Shown in pieces: positions 17,587 to 25,211 of a DNA stretch of 35,684 bases. The position numbers were made by a program, and so were the translations under genes. The first letter of the stretch is position 1; the number at the start of each line of letters is the position of its first letter. Where the stretch lies: positions 1 through 35,684 of the IMG/VR virus record IMGVR_UViG_3300044951_000343; one strand, given 5' to 3'. Under the pieces are notes generated by a model. That model did not search any database. It worked only from the letters and a program-made list of their open reading frames with translations, and was not told where the DNA came from. This DNA comes from a virus.

Positions 17587-18471
17587 ATGGCTTTACCATC
17601 ATCAGGGCCAATAACATTGGCAAATATTCAAACTGAATTTGGAGGATCAAATCCAATTAGTTTAAGTGAATATTATAAAGGAGGGGCTTATGTAAAAACT
17701 ACAGATACTGCCCCAAATGTTCCTACATCAGGCGCTATTAGTATAGGTAATTTTTATGGAGCAGCAGTAAATGTTCAAGGACAAGCTGCGTACACTACGG
17801 CAGGTACATACACTTGGGTATGTCCATCTGGAGTAACTAGCGTTTCTGTATTGTGTGTAGGTGGTGGTGCTGGTGGCCCATGTCATGGTGGCGCTGGTGG
17901 AAATTCATATTTTATTTCTACTGGAACTATTTATGGTGGCGGTGGAGCTGCGTCTATTACTGGAGGAACTGGCGGTGGGACATACGCTGCTGGTGGTGGA
18001 AATGGCGGAAATGGCGGTAGCATACAAAACGGTGGTGGCGGTGGAGCTGGCGGATATACATCTGCTGGAGGAACTGGCTCGCAAGGGATATACTCTTACG
18101 GTGGAGGTGGCGGTGTAGGAATTTTAGGTGGGTCTGGTGGTGGCGGTGGCGGAGGCAGTGGTGGAGCTGGCGGTGCAACTGGCGGTGCTGCTGCTAGTGG
18201 AGGTGAAACTGGGCGAACTGATGGAAGTGGCGGTTTGTATGGTGGTGGCGCTGGTGGTGCTTGCGGACCAACTGCTAGAGGTGGTGGCGGTGGTGGCTTA
18301 AGGTATTCTACAAACTCAATACCTGTAACTCCAGGAACTGGATATACTGTAGTAGTTGGGGCAGGTCATCCAGCAGACCCAGGATATTTTCAAGCTGGCG
18401 GTGGTGGAGCGGTTAGAATTATATGGGGTTCTGGTCGCACTTACCCAAATACAAACACAGCTAATGTATAG
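17587..18471 (+). CDS. Glycine-rich tail-tip adhesin
   Basis: A 294-aa protein. Residues 1-60 (GPITLANIQTEFGGSNPISL then YYKGGAYV and ISIGNFYGA) resemble a common phage virion-binding N-terminus. From about residue 85 the protein is dominated by GGG- and GGAGG-type runs up to about residue 245, the composition of polyglycine-helix receptor-binding adhesins. It closes with PGTGYTVVVGAGH and GGGGAVRIIWG. Such domains form lattices of polyglycine helices whose loops contact the host surface. The DNA is correspondingly repetitive in GGT/GGC/GGA codons, which favours recombination and variation in host range. Confidence 0.75.
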   Translation: MALPSSGPITLANIQTEFGGSNPISLSEYYKGGAYVKTTDTAPNVPTSGAISIGNFYGAAVNVQGQAAYTTAGTYTWVCPSGVTSVSVLCVGGGAGGPCHGGAGGNSYFISTGTIYGGGGAASITGGTGGGTYAAGGGNGGNGGSIQNGGGGGAGGYTSAGGTGSQGIYSYGGGGGVGILGGSGGGGGGGSGGAGGATGGAAASGGETGRTDGSGGLYGGGAGGACGPTARGGGGGGLRYSTNSIPVTPGTGYTVVVGAGHPADPGYFQAGGGGAVRIIWGSGRTYPNTNTANV

Positions 18472-18479
18472 GAAAAATA

Positions 18480-18839
18480 ATGAATAAATTGTACATTAAA
18501 GTAATTGATGGGGTAATTATTGATCATCCTATGTTGTTTGAATCCGTTAAATATTTATATCCAGAATTTGATGGAATTAATCTTCCAGAAGAAATAAAAG
18601 AATTTACTAGAAAACCTATTCCTAGAAATATATATCCATTTCAAAAGGCTGAATGTTATTACGAATTTGATGGAAATATGGTAGTTGATGTTTGGGTTAT
18701 TAAAGACAAAACAGAAGAAGAAAAATTAGATGTTATTAAAGGTTATGGAGAATTAAAAGAAGGCGAGTTTATAGATTCATTTACTGGAATTATAACAAGT
18801 CTAAATATAAATGAAGATGCAATAGTAATTACAAGATAA
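18480..18839 (+). CDS. Putative tail-fibre assembly or fibre-linked protein
   Basis: A 119-aa protein eight bases after the adhesin gene, with ribosome-binding sequence AGGAAAAATA. It contains FDGNMVVDVWVIKDKTEEEKLDVI, a layout like the C-terminal arm of fibre-assembly chaperones, and has one Cys. Its codons are clearly more AT-rich than those of the upstream structural genes, like a gene exchanged with the fibre. Function is inferred from position behind the adhesin. Confidence 0.55.
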   Translation: MNKLYIKVIDGVIIDHPMLFESVKYLYPEFDGINLPEEIKEFTRKPIPRNIYPFQKAECYYEFDGNMVVDVWVIKDKTEEEKLDVIKGYGELKEGEFIDSFTGIITSLNINEDAIVITR

Positions 18840-18894
18840 TTTGTAATTTAATATAAAAATATTGATAAATTACAAAAGGATTTTAAGTCATATT

Positions 18895-19119
18895 ATGGAT
18901 CAAGGCATATTAAATATTGTCATAATGACAGCAGGGTCAGTTTTTGGTTGGATTCTTCGTATGTTGTGGACAGCCTCACAAGAACTAAAAGCTGATTTAG
19001 CAAAGCTTCGTGAAGAACTCCCTAAAGATTATGTTTCTAAAGACGATTACCGTCAAGATATTAAAGAACTTAAAGATATGATTAGCAAGTTGTTTGATAT
19101 ATTAGAATCACGCAGATGA
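18895..19119 (+). CDS. Small membrane protein with coiled coil, holin-like (XhlA-type)
   Basis: A 74-aa protein from the ATG at 18895 (MDQGILNIVIM). The purine-rich AAAAGGA is about 14 bases upstream, so the start is not certain; an in-frame TTG at 18862 is the other choice. Residues 4-27 form one membrane segment (ILNIVIMTAGSVFGWILRML), followed by a charged coiled coil containing DYVSKDDYRQDIKELKDM. This matches the small phage proteins with one membrane helix and a cytoplasmic coil often annotated as holin-associated or hemolysin-like. It is a second lysis candidate beside the gene at 21413. Confidence 0.6.
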   Translation: MDQGILNIVIMTAGSVFGWILRMLWTASQELKADLAKLREELPKDYVSKDDYRQDIKELKDMISKLFDILESRR

Positions 19120-19292
19120 ATCAACAACAAAAATTAGAGGCATTATTTGACAAGTTAGTTGGTCAAAGAATTGAAGAGGTGGGTATTGACAACGATGAGT
19201 TTGTAATGTATACAGAGGATGGCACTTGCGTAGTGCTTTTCTCTGATGAGGACTTACAACTATATTATGAGCTTCCTGACAAAACCCACTAA
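19116..19292 (+). CDS. 58-aa acidic hypothetical protein
   Basis: The ATG overlaps the TGA of the membrane-protein gene (ATGA), and the product is 58 aa. It starts MNQQQKLEALFDKLVGQRIE and has the pattern VGIDNDEFVMYTEDGTCVVLFSDEDL, an alternating strand/turn region seen in many small phage proteins. It overlaps the start of the following gene by 26-47 bases depending on the start used. No function is assigned. Confidence 0.65.
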   Translation: MNQQQKLEALFDKLVGQRIEEVGIDNDEFVMYTEDGTCVVLFSDEDLQLYYELPDKTH

Positions 19293-20046
19293 GACACACT
19301 TCGTGTTGCCTGATGTCCAGGCTAAAGATGGCAATGATTTTACATTCCTAACCTGCATAGGTAAATACCTTGTAGACAAAAAGCCTGATGTAATTATATG
19401 TATAGGGGACTTCGCTGATATGGAGTCCCTTTCTTCTTATGATGTGGGCAAAAAGTCATTTGAAGGTCGTAGCTACCAAAAAGATATTTGGGCTGCTAGA
19501 GAGGCTATGGATGCCCTTCTACAGCCTATATATGACTACAACAAACAAGCCAAAAGTTTTAAACACAAACAATACAAGCCTCGTATGGTTTTAACCCTAG
19601 GCAACCATGAAGACCGTATTAATCGTGCCATTAATGAGGATAGAAAGCTAGACGGCCTTATCTCCATTGATGACTTGCCTTACCAAGATTGGGAAGTTAT
19701 CCCATTCTTACAGGTTATCGTCATTGACGGTATAGCTTACGCTCACTACTTTACATCGGGTGCTATGGGCAGGCCTATTGGCTCTAGTGCAGCACTATTG
19801 TCTAAAAAGCACATGAGCTGCTTTGCTGGTCATCAACAAGGTAGACAAATCTCTTACGCTATGAAAGCTAATGGCCAAGAGATGACAGCCATTATCTGTG
19901 GGTCATGCTACGAGCATAATGAGGACTATTTAGGCGCTCAAGGTAACAATCACTTTCGTGGGTGCTATATGCTATACGATGTAGAGGATGGCCGTTTTGA
20001 CGAATTGCCACTAACACTTAAATATCTTAAGAGTAAGTATGCCTAG
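19267..20046 (+). CDS. Metallophosphoesterase-like protein
   Basis: A 259-aa protein from ATG 19267; an upstream in-frame ATG at 19246 would give 266 aa. The calcineurin-like layout is visible: LPDVQ where D-x-H normally starts the site, CIGDFADM (GD), TLGNHEDRI (GNHE), an internal YAHYF and FAGHQQGR (GH). The His of the first motif is replaced by Gln, so metal site 1 may be altered. The family hydrolyses phosphomono- or phosphodiesters with two metal ions. The gene ends inside the stem of a strong terminator. Its role in the lysis-side cluster is unclear. Confidence 0.75.
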   Translation: MSFLTKPTKTHFVLPDVQAKDGNDFTFLTCIGKYLVDKKPDVIICIGDFADMESLSSYDVGKKSFEGRSYQKDIWAAREAMDALLQPIYDYNKQAKSFKHKQYKPRMVLTLGNHEDRINRAINEDRKLDGLISIDDLPYQDWEVIPFLQVIVIDGIAYAHYFTSGAMGRPIGSSAALLSKKHMSCFAGHQQGRQISYAMKANGQEMTAIICGSCYEHNEDYLGAQGNNHFRGCYMLYDVEDGRFDELPLTLKYLKSKYA

Positions 20047-20064
20047 CCCTTCGGGGCTTTTTTT
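20045..20064 (+). terminator. Rho-independent terminator
   Basis: AGCCC (20045-20049), loop TTCG, GGGCT (20054-20058), then an uninterrupted T-run to 20064. The stem begins inside the stop codon of the phosphoesterase-like gene. This is a compact, strong intrinsic terminator and probably ends a late structural transcript. The lysis genes downstream then depend on antitermination or another promoter. Confidence 0.9.
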
Positions 20065-20075
20065 GTAGGTAAAAT

Positions 20076-20216
20076 ATGAAACAGATTAAGCTATGTGAGT
20101 GTTGCGGTGAGCCTTATGAGATAGACGATGCTGACATAGACTTTCATGTCTGCCATGAGTGTAATGTATACGATGAAGATTTAATTGGAATTATTGATAT
20201 TGAGGATGAGATATAA
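20076..20216 (+). CDS. 46-aa zinc-ribbon-like protein
   Basis: Directly after the terminator, the frame gives 46 aa with two Cys pairs: CECC at residues 7-10 and CHEC at residues 26-29, the layout of a small zinc ribbon. The last third is acidic (DLIGIIDIEDEI). The stop overlaps the next start (TAATG). Ribosome binding may use GTAGGTAAAAT upstream. Small zinc ribbons of this kind are common in phage late or early accessory regions; partner unknown. Confidence 0.65.
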   Translation: MKQIKLCECCGEPYEIDDADIDFHVCHECNVYDEDLIGIIDIEDEI

Positions 20217-20617
20217 TGGCTGACCCATTAGATTTTTTTAAAAGAACAAGGGATTTATATCCTGGTGAAGACCAGTATTTCAAATCTAATCCACAAGTAG
20301 GTGGCATGGCTACTGAAGACCAGTATGTAGTTTTAAATCCATACTCAAAATTATCCCCACAAGAAAAATCTGCTGTTCATGTTAATGAGGCTGCTCGTTT
20401 ATACATGAATAAAAATGGTGTGCCAAATGTAAGTTTAACTAGAGAACAAGAGCAAAATCTTTCTGGACTTGGTGCATACGCTAATGCTGACCCACAGTAT
20501 AGAAAAGCCACTATGATGGCTAGAATACTGTCTGGAGATAAAACTGGAGGAATTCCTACAATGGAGCAATCTGAAGCCTTAAAACCAATGTTATTTTTAA
20601 AGGATTTAATGAAATGA
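20216..20617 (+). CDS. Hypothetical protein (133 aa)
   Basis: A 133-aa protein with its start coupled to the preceding stop. It contains the segments EDQYFKSNPQVGG and LSPQEKSAVHVNEAARLYMN, is free of Cys, and has no membrane segment. The C-terminus overlaps the next gene by four bases (ATGA). Similarity in style to short virion-associated proteins near lysis genes suggests a virion or lysis-accessory role, but I do not recognise the family. Confidence 0.55.
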   Translation: MADPLDFFKRTRDLYPGEDQYFKSNPQVGGMATEDQYVVLNPYSKLSPQEKSAVHVNEAARLYMNKNGVPNVSLTREQEQNLSGLGAYANADPQYRKATMMARILSGDKTGGIPTMEQSEALKPMLFLKDLMK

Positions 20618-20976
20618 TAGGTGAATTTATAGCAACATTGTTTTTAGCTCGTGATGTAGCACACAGAGAACATTTACGCACTAAAAGTTATTCTCAACAC
20701 AAAGCATTAGGCCACTTCTATGAGGACATAGCAGGTTTGGCTGACAAGCTAACAGAAGCCTACCAAGGCCGTCATGGCATCATTAAAGAGATACCTATAC
20801 TGACCGAAGAAGAAAAGTATAAAGAGCCTATCTATTGCATAGCTGAGAAACTAGCCTATGTTGAGAAGAATCGTTACAAGTGCATACCTAAAGATGACTC
20901 TGCGTTACAGAACATTGTGGACGAAATAATAGGTGAATTCTTGAGCCTAATCTACAAGCTGGAAAACCTTAAATGA
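20614..20976 (+). CDS. DUF5856-like helical protein
   Basis: A 120-aa helical protein whose start overlaps the previous stop (ATGA). Its N-terminal half has FLARDVAHREHLRTKSYSQH, KALGHFYED and a following AYQGRHG, a pattern that I recall from the phage family DUF5856, which looks like a ferritin-like four-helix fold with conserved His and Glu. Its biochemical role is not established. It overlaps the endolysin gene by four bases, so the two are translationally coupled. Confidence 0.6.
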   Translation: MIGEFIATLFLARDVAHREHLRTKSYSQHKALGHFYEDIAGLADKLTEAYQGRHGIIKEIPILTEEEKYKEPIYCIAEKLAYVEKNRYKCIPKDDSALQNIVDEIIGEFLSLIYKLENLK

Positions 20977-21410
20977 AGTTGAGCGAGCATTTTACGCTTG
21001 AGGAGCTAACCTTCTCACAAACAGCAGTTCGCAGTGGCATTAACAACAACCCATCCCAAGCAGTTAAAAACAATTTAAAAACACTAGCTGACAACCTTGA
21101 GAAAATACGCACATTTTTAGGCCATCCATTACGGATCAGCTCTGCCTTTCGTTGCATGGAACTTAATCGCAAAATAGGCGGTTCAGTAAACTCTGCTCAC
21201 ATGGACGGTCTAGCTGCTGACTTTACTTGTGCTAAATTTGGCAAACCTATTGATGTAGTAAAAGCATTATTTAAGTCAGGCATTAAAGTAGATCAGGTAA
21301 TTGAGGAAGGCACATGGGTTCATGTATCGTTTGACCCTAAAATGCGTCAGCAATTCTTAACAGCCACTTTTATAAACGGCAAACCATCTTACAAACCCTT
21401 TAAGGAGTAG
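20973..21410 (+). CDS. Endolysin, peptidase M15 (D-Ala-D-Ala carboxypeptidase/endopeptidase-like)
   Basis: A 145-aa soluble enzyme of the M15A type. The zinc site is visible: His76 in SAHMDGLAADF, Asp83 in the same block, and His117 in TWVHVSF, with Glu111/112 just upstream as catalytic base candidates. SSAFRC before it is the usual substrate-loop motif. No signal peptide is present, so release to the periplasm needs a holin; two candidates are nearby (18895 and 21413). The start overlaps the previous stop. It is followed by the holin-like and spanin genes, giving a complete lysis cassette. Confidence 0.9.
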   Translation: MKLSEHFTLEELTFSQTAVRSGINNNPSQAVKNNLKTLADNLEKIRTFLGHPLRISSAFRCMELNRKIGGSVNSAHMDGLAADFTCAKFGKPIDVVKALFKSGIKVDQVIEEGTWVHVSFDPKMRQQFLTATFINGKPSYKPFKE

Positions 21411-21412
21411 TT

Positions 21413-21580
21413 ATGAAAGCATTTTTATTGGCTCGTGGCAAAGAATCATCTACATGGAGGGGTTTAGTAGCCCTTTTAACAGCCGTAGGCTTGACTTTAT
21501 CACCAGAGCAAGGTGAAGCTATTGTTGCACTTGGTTTAAGCGTTATAGGCGCTTTAGGCGTGTTTACAGCAGACAAATGA
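21413..21580 (+). CDS. Holin candidate, two membrane helices
   Basis: A 55-aa protein starting at ATG 21413 with an ideal AAGGAG site. Residues 15-28 (WRGLVALLTAVGLTL) and 36-51 (EAIVALGLSVIGALGVF) are hydrophobic helices joined by a short loop (SPEQG), the layout of small class II-type holins. The N-terminus is basic. It lies between the endolysin and the spanin pair. The stop overlaps the next start (ATGA). Confidence 0.75.
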   Translation: MKAFLLARGKESSTWRGLVALLTAVGLTLSPEQGEAIVALGLSVIGALGVFTADK

Positions 21581-21783
21581 AATACCTATTGGCAATCATA
21601 GATCGGCTGCTTGCTCTATACCAAGGGTGGGCAGCTAAAAGGGAGCAGAAAGATGTGCAACAAGAGAGTGAGCAAATTGAGGCAGCTCCTGCTGATTGGT
21701 TTGAGCAGCACTTTGATAGCTTGCACGACTACCATGCCAAAGCCATATCCCCTCAAACCGACCCTCAACATCCAAAAGATTGA
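21577..21783 (+). CDS. Putative inner-membrane spanin (Rz-like)
   Basis: A 68-aa protein with start overlapping the holin-like stop. Residues 1-18 (MKYLLAIIDRLLALYQGW) form an amphipathic to hydrophobic N-terminal helix that carries a charged D-R, so the membrane anchor is weak. A Gln/Glu/Lys-rich helix follows (AAKREQKDVQQESEQIEA), then a Trp-Phe-Glu and His-rich tail. A lipoprotein gene is embedded in another frame inside it, as in lambda Rz/Rz1. The call rests mainly on this arrangement and on position after endolysin and holin. Confidence 0.6.
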   Translation: MKYLLAIIDRLLALYQGWAAKREQKDVQQESEQIEAAPADWFEQHFDSLHDYHAKAISPQTDPQHPKD

Positions 21784-21856
21784 TGGCGGTATGTGTCTAA
21801 GTAAAGAGGACACAGCAAAGCTTGGTAAATATATATTGGAATTAGAAAGGCGCTAA
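21653..21856 (+). CDS. Outer-membrane spanin lipoprotein (Rz1-like), embedded
   Basis: A 67-aa protein in the +1 frame relative to the preceding gene and overlapping it for 131 bases. I chose ATG 21653, with GGGAG at 21640-21644 as ribosome-binding site. Residues 1-23 form a lipoprotein signal: basic start, hydrophobic LLLIGLSSTL, and lipobox LIAC with the lipidated Cys at 24. The mature part is short and starts CTTTMPKPYPLKPTL, Pro-rich as in o-spanins. The stop overlaps the next start (TAATG). Together with the Rz-like gene it would fuse the two membranes in the last step of lysis, implying a Gram-negative host. Confidence 0.8.
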   Translation: MCNKRVSKLRQLLLIGLSSTLIACTTTMPKPYPLKPTLNIQKIDGGMCLSKEDTAKLGKYILELERR

Positions 21857-22248
21857 TGGCAGACCGTAAAAAACTAGCTAAAGCATTGCTTGGCGAAACT
21901 AACTTTGCAGGGCAACCTGTACCAGGCTGGATTGATGCTAAATCCCTAGCAGAGCAAGAGGCCATCAAACGCTATGGCAAAGACACAGAGCATAATGGTG
22001 CTGCTGACGCATTTAGGCATTTAGTTTGGTCCGGCATGGCTGCTAAAAAATACGGTAATGCGTTACCTACTGCAATGGGTGCGTTTCATGAGTTTATTGA
22101 GCCTGGGCAACCTGAAGCCGAAGCTAACATGGACGCAACAAATAACAAGTATGGCCGCTACATTGGCTCTGATGCTAAAGACCTGCAGCAAATTATGGAT
22201 CGTGCCAAATTGCTGATGGATTACAAAATAGCCCCAACATTGAAATAG
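21856..22248 (+). CDS. DUF6973-like protein
   Basis: A 130-aa protein. The core EHNGAADAFRHLVWSGMAA followed by AMGAFHEF, then EANMDATNNKYGR and YIG, has spaced conserved His, Asp, Arg, Glu and Asn residues like the DUF6973-type domain that also occurs at the C-terminus of some bacterial secreted toxins. The residue pattern suggests a metal-dependent or hydrolytic enzyme, but no activity is known to me. It lies after the spanins and before a large virion-type protein. The first 17 residues resemble the start of the next protein (KALLG/KALLK). Confidence 0.5.
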   Translation: MADRKKLAKALLGETNFAGQPVPGWIDAKSLAEQEAIKRYGKDTEHNGAADAFRHLVWSGMAAKKYGNALPTAMGAFHEFIEPGQPEAEANMDATNNKYGRYIGSDAKDLQQIMDRAKLLMDYKIAPTLK

Positions 22249-22256
22249 GTATCGTT

Positions 22257-24785
22257 ATGACAGATAAAAATAAAGCTTATGCAAAAGCCTTGCTTAAAAA
22301 CTCTAATGTAGACTATGGTGCTAATTACAAAGCAAACCCATTAGCCGATTTAGATATTACCGGTGGCATGAAAAAGCAATTAAGGCAAATTGGTAATAGC
22401 GCTTACAGCACATTGCGTAGTGGTGGAGTAGTTGGTGATTTAATTCGTGCCGGGTTAGATGCTGCCTCTGAAGATCCATTTGTCCAAAAGTTATCCCCAG
22501 GGGCCACATATAACGCTCCAGAAGGGCATACATTATCGCAAGCGCCAGAAGATTATCAAGATTGGTCATTGGGAGATTCTAGGACGCAAACTGCCGGTGC
22601 TATGCTTGGCGATCCGTTAAACCTATTGCCGTTAGCTGGACCAGCAGCCTCTGCCGTCAAAGCAGGTGCTAAAGCAGTTGCGCCAGAAGTTGGCCGTATG
22701 GCTGAGAACTATATGTTTGACACCGGCATGGCATTGTCAGCTCTTCCAAAATCTAAAGCCAAAGCAATGGCTAAAATGTTAGAAAATGTAGACACCACAA
22801 ATCTAAGCCAAGCGGACCAAATGCTTTTAGACACTTTTGGGTCTAAGGCTGCCAGGGAAGCTAAAGCTGCTAAAAAAGTATTAAAACAAGCAAGCACAGA
22901 AAAAGTAGCAAAAACAGTAGAGCGTGGAGAAAAGTTATCTCCAGATTATTTTAGGACTTTGCAAGATACAGAAGGCGAGGCAGAAGTGTTGCGCCAGGCT
23001 GCTGCCGGCAAACACTTAAAGCCAACATCAAGCGGTGGTTATGTAGGCGCTCCGAGGACAGTAGATTCACCTCAAGCGCTTGGTGCTATGCGATCAGGAT
23101 TTGATACGCAGTTTGACAATGCCGCAAATGCTATTGCTGCCTCTGACGATCCATCAAGGGTTGGTACATGGTACGACCGGGCCAAGGCTGCACAAGCTGC
23201 ATCAAACGAGCCTTACCAATTGCCACGCTCTTTAGAGCAACACGCTGTGTACAGTGCCGGCGTATCACCAGAGAATGAACTTGGTTTTGCCCTTAAACAT
23301 TTGAACTCTAGGGCTTTAGGTGATCCTGAGATGGCCTATCGTGGCGCACCAATGCGTAACCTAGACACTGCTGTAGCAGAAGATCGCCCGGCAAATCTAG
23401 CATTTAAGATTGGCGAGTATCGCAATAAGAATGACCCAACAATCCCTAACGAAGGCCTGTTTGGCGTTAACGATTTTAGGGCAGCTCAGTCATGGGGTTA
23501 TACGGACCCGGCTGGCGCACCTTGGAAAGCTGGTGCAAGCTCTACTATGCACCCATTCATGGATGCGGAAACAGCATTGGCCGTTGATAGAGCAAACGCA
23601 CTTGGTGTTGGTGGCCGTACTGATTGGGCTGGTCCACATTTACAAGAAATGCCATGGGTGCTTAACAAGGCTGAAGACTATTATGGCCGTGGATTTAATG
23701 CAAAATACGCATCTGACAATCCATTAGAAGGCATCAAGCAAGCTGTATCAGAGGCAAATAACACCATTGGTGATTACATCCCTAAACACACAATGAGCGC
23801 AACATACGAAGCAATACCTGGTGCAAACACTGGCCATGTACCTTCAATGCTTACAGCCACGCCTGAAGAAAAAATGGCCTATACAAATCAAGGTCGCTGG
23901 GATGTGCCAGCTCCAGACTTAAATCCAGAGTCATCTATTGGTGCCGGCAACCGTGATGCAATTTACTCTGCAATGGGCCTTAGACAAATGCCAACTCAAC
24001 AAGGTGTTGGGGCTTACTTAAACTCTGCCGGCGAGATGGAGCATAACCCAGTTAACATTGCCAATGTGCTAATAGACTTTGCTAAAGGTTCTCACGACAT
24101 TGATCCTAGAACTTTAAATGCCGTAGGCGCTGCTGAGAAATTTAGAGCATTGATTGATGCACAAGAGGCCGGTGCTGCAAACTTACTTCGTACAACTGCA
24201 GGTAAAGGCAAGTCTTCTATTTTGCTGGAAGGTAAACAACCAACCAAAGAGCAAATGGCAAAGATTGTTAACATTTTAAAAGGTACCAACCTAAGTCCTG
24301 CAAGTAGCAGTCGTGGTATTTCATTGATGGATTTTAGTGGCAACACAAACTTAACCAATAAGGTAATGAAAGAAAAGGCAGCAGAGCTAAGTGCAGCTTA
24401 CCCATCTAAAGCGCTTAAGGCTACAAGGCAAAGTGTTTACGAGCCGGGTCTTGGTAAGCTTGGTCCTGAAGGTGAAATTTTACCTACGACACCAGGATCA
24501 GGTGAAGCAACTGCTGCGTTATTAAATCGCTTATCAGAAGCTCCACCAGAAGTGGCTAGAAAAATTAGCGAGTCAGAGTCTGTTAGAGATATTATTAAAC
24601 AGAAAATAGCCAGAGATAACGAATTAGCCCTGGCTAGACCTGATGTGCAAAAAACTAGAAAATTCTTTAGTGAAGCAAACTGGAACAAAGTAGTAGAGCT
24701 TATCCGTCAGGGTGCAAGTCCTGCCGCTGCTTTAGGCGCTCTTGGATTTTCTCTTGAAGGTATGGCGAAAGAGAAGGGCCAATAA
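22257..24785 (+). CDS. Large cysteine-free protein, putative ejected or internal virion protein
   Basis: At 842 aa this is the largest protein in the window. I see no Cys. It has an Ala/Gly-rich hydrophobic region at about residues 118-150 (AGAMLGDPLNLLPLAGPAAS then VKAGAKAVAPEVG), a Lys/Ala coiled segment around residues 200-225, a long mixed region, and a C-terminal helix with a second Ala/Gly hydrophobic patch (QGASPAAALGALGF). The lack of Cys and the two membrane-active-looking patches suit a protein ejected with the DNA. It lies beyond the lysis genes and ends in an 86-bp convergent overlap with a minus-strand gene. I do not recognise the family. Confidence 0.6.
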   Translation: MTDKNKAYAKALLKNSNVDYGANYKANPLADLDITGGMKKQLRQIGNSAYSTLRSGGVVGDLIRAGLDAASEDPFVQKLSPGATYNAPEGHTLSQAPEDYQDWSLGDSRTQTAGAMLGDPLNLLPLAGPAASAVKAGAKAVAPEVGRMAENYMFDTGMALSALPKSKAKAMAKMLENVDTTNLSQADQMLLDTFGSKAAREAKAAKKVLKQASTEKVAKTVERGEKLSPDYFRTLQDTEGEAEVLRQAAAGKHLKPTSSGGYVGAPRTVDSPQALGAMRSGFDTQFDNAANAIAASDDPSRVGTWYDRAKAAQAASNEPYQLPRSLEQHAVYSAGVSPENELGFALKHLNSRALGDPEMAYRGAPMRNLDTAVAEDRPANLAFKIGEYRNKNDPTIPNEGLFGVNDFRAAQSWGYTDPAGAPWKAGASSTMHPFMDAETALAVDRANALGVGGRTDWAGPHLQEMPWVLNKAEDYYGRGFNAKYASDNPLEGIKQAVSEANNTIGDYIPKHTMSATYEAIPGANTGHVPSMLTATPEEKMAYTNQGRWDVPAPDLNPESSIGAGNRDAIYSAMGLRQMPTQQGVGAYLNSAGEMEHNPVNIANVLIDFAKGSHDIDPRTLNAVGAAEKFRALIDAQEAGAANLLRTTAGKGKSSILLEGKQPTKEQMAKIVNILKGTNLSPASSSRGISLMDFSGNTNLTNKVMKEKAAELSAAYPSKALKATRQSVYEPGLGKLGPEGEILPTTPGSGEATAALLNRLSEAPPEVARKISESESVRDIIKQKIARDNELALARPDVQKTRKFFSEANWNKVVELIRQGASPAAALGALGFSLEGMAKEKGQ

Positions 24786-24927
24786 CACCACAGCTTTTAG
24801 CATAAGCTATGTCTGAAATAATTTGATCTATATTTACTTCTTTTGGTAACTTAGCAAGGCGTTTCTCTTCACGGAGCAGCGCCTTGTTTTGTTTTACGCA
24901 ATCTTTATAGGTTATTGTGTTTTTCAT
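24700..24927 (-). CDS. Small basic hypothetical protein
   Basis: A 75-aa basic helical protein on the minus strand. The start at 24927 is chosen because an ideal GAGGAGG site precedes it by five bases; a longer frame from 24975 is unlikely. It has CVKQNKALLREEKRLAKLPK followed by IISDIAYAKSCGVIGPSLSP. Its last 86 bases overlap the end of the 842-aa gene convergently. Its first 23 bases overlap the upstream minus gene. Function unknown; it is the last gene of the leftward early operon. Confidence 0.6.
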   Translation of the reverse strand: MKNTITYKDCVKQNKALLREEKRLAKLPKEVNIDQIISDIAYAKSCGVIGPSLSPYLQEKIQERLKQRQDLHPDG

Positions 24928-25201
24928 TTTCCTCCTCAAGTTCTTTGATTTTTTCTGCCAGCTCAAAGTTCTCATCTTTTAGTTTTTCAAGTTGATCTTC
25001 GTAATCATCCTCAAGCTCTTGAAGTTTCTTTTCAAGACTCCAGACTTTATCGGTCAAATCATCAAGCTCATTATTTAATGCTTGCTTGTCATAATCGCCA
25101 TCAATCAAAGCCTGGTATAAAACATCTTCAGTATCTGTAGATGGTTTAAAGTATTTAACAAGCTCAAAAGAATTTAGTATAGATAAATTTAATGTAGTCA
25201 T
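24905..25201 (-). CDS. Acidic coiled-coil protein
   Basis: A 98-aa acidic protein starting at 25201, with AAGGGGACA as ribosome-binding site; a second ATG lies three bases upstream. Residues from about 50 on form a continuous coiled coil (LTDKVWSLEKKLQELEDDYE and following heptads) ending in NEKHNNL. It is part of a compact leftward operon. No catalytic features; a multimeric scaffold or regulator partner is possible, but nothing specific can be claimed. Confidence 0.65.
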   Translation of the reverse strand: MTTLNLSILNSFELVKYFKPSTDTEDVLYQALIDGDYDKQALNNELDDLTDKVWSLEKKLQELEDDYEDQLEKLKDENFELAEKIKELEEENEKHNNL

Positions 25202-25211
25202 CATTGTCCCC

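Noticed and set aside
17861-18178. Long alternative frames on both strands in the glycine-rich gene.
   Set aside because: They result from GGT/GGC/GGA codon repeats; the products are repetitive and have no start signals.
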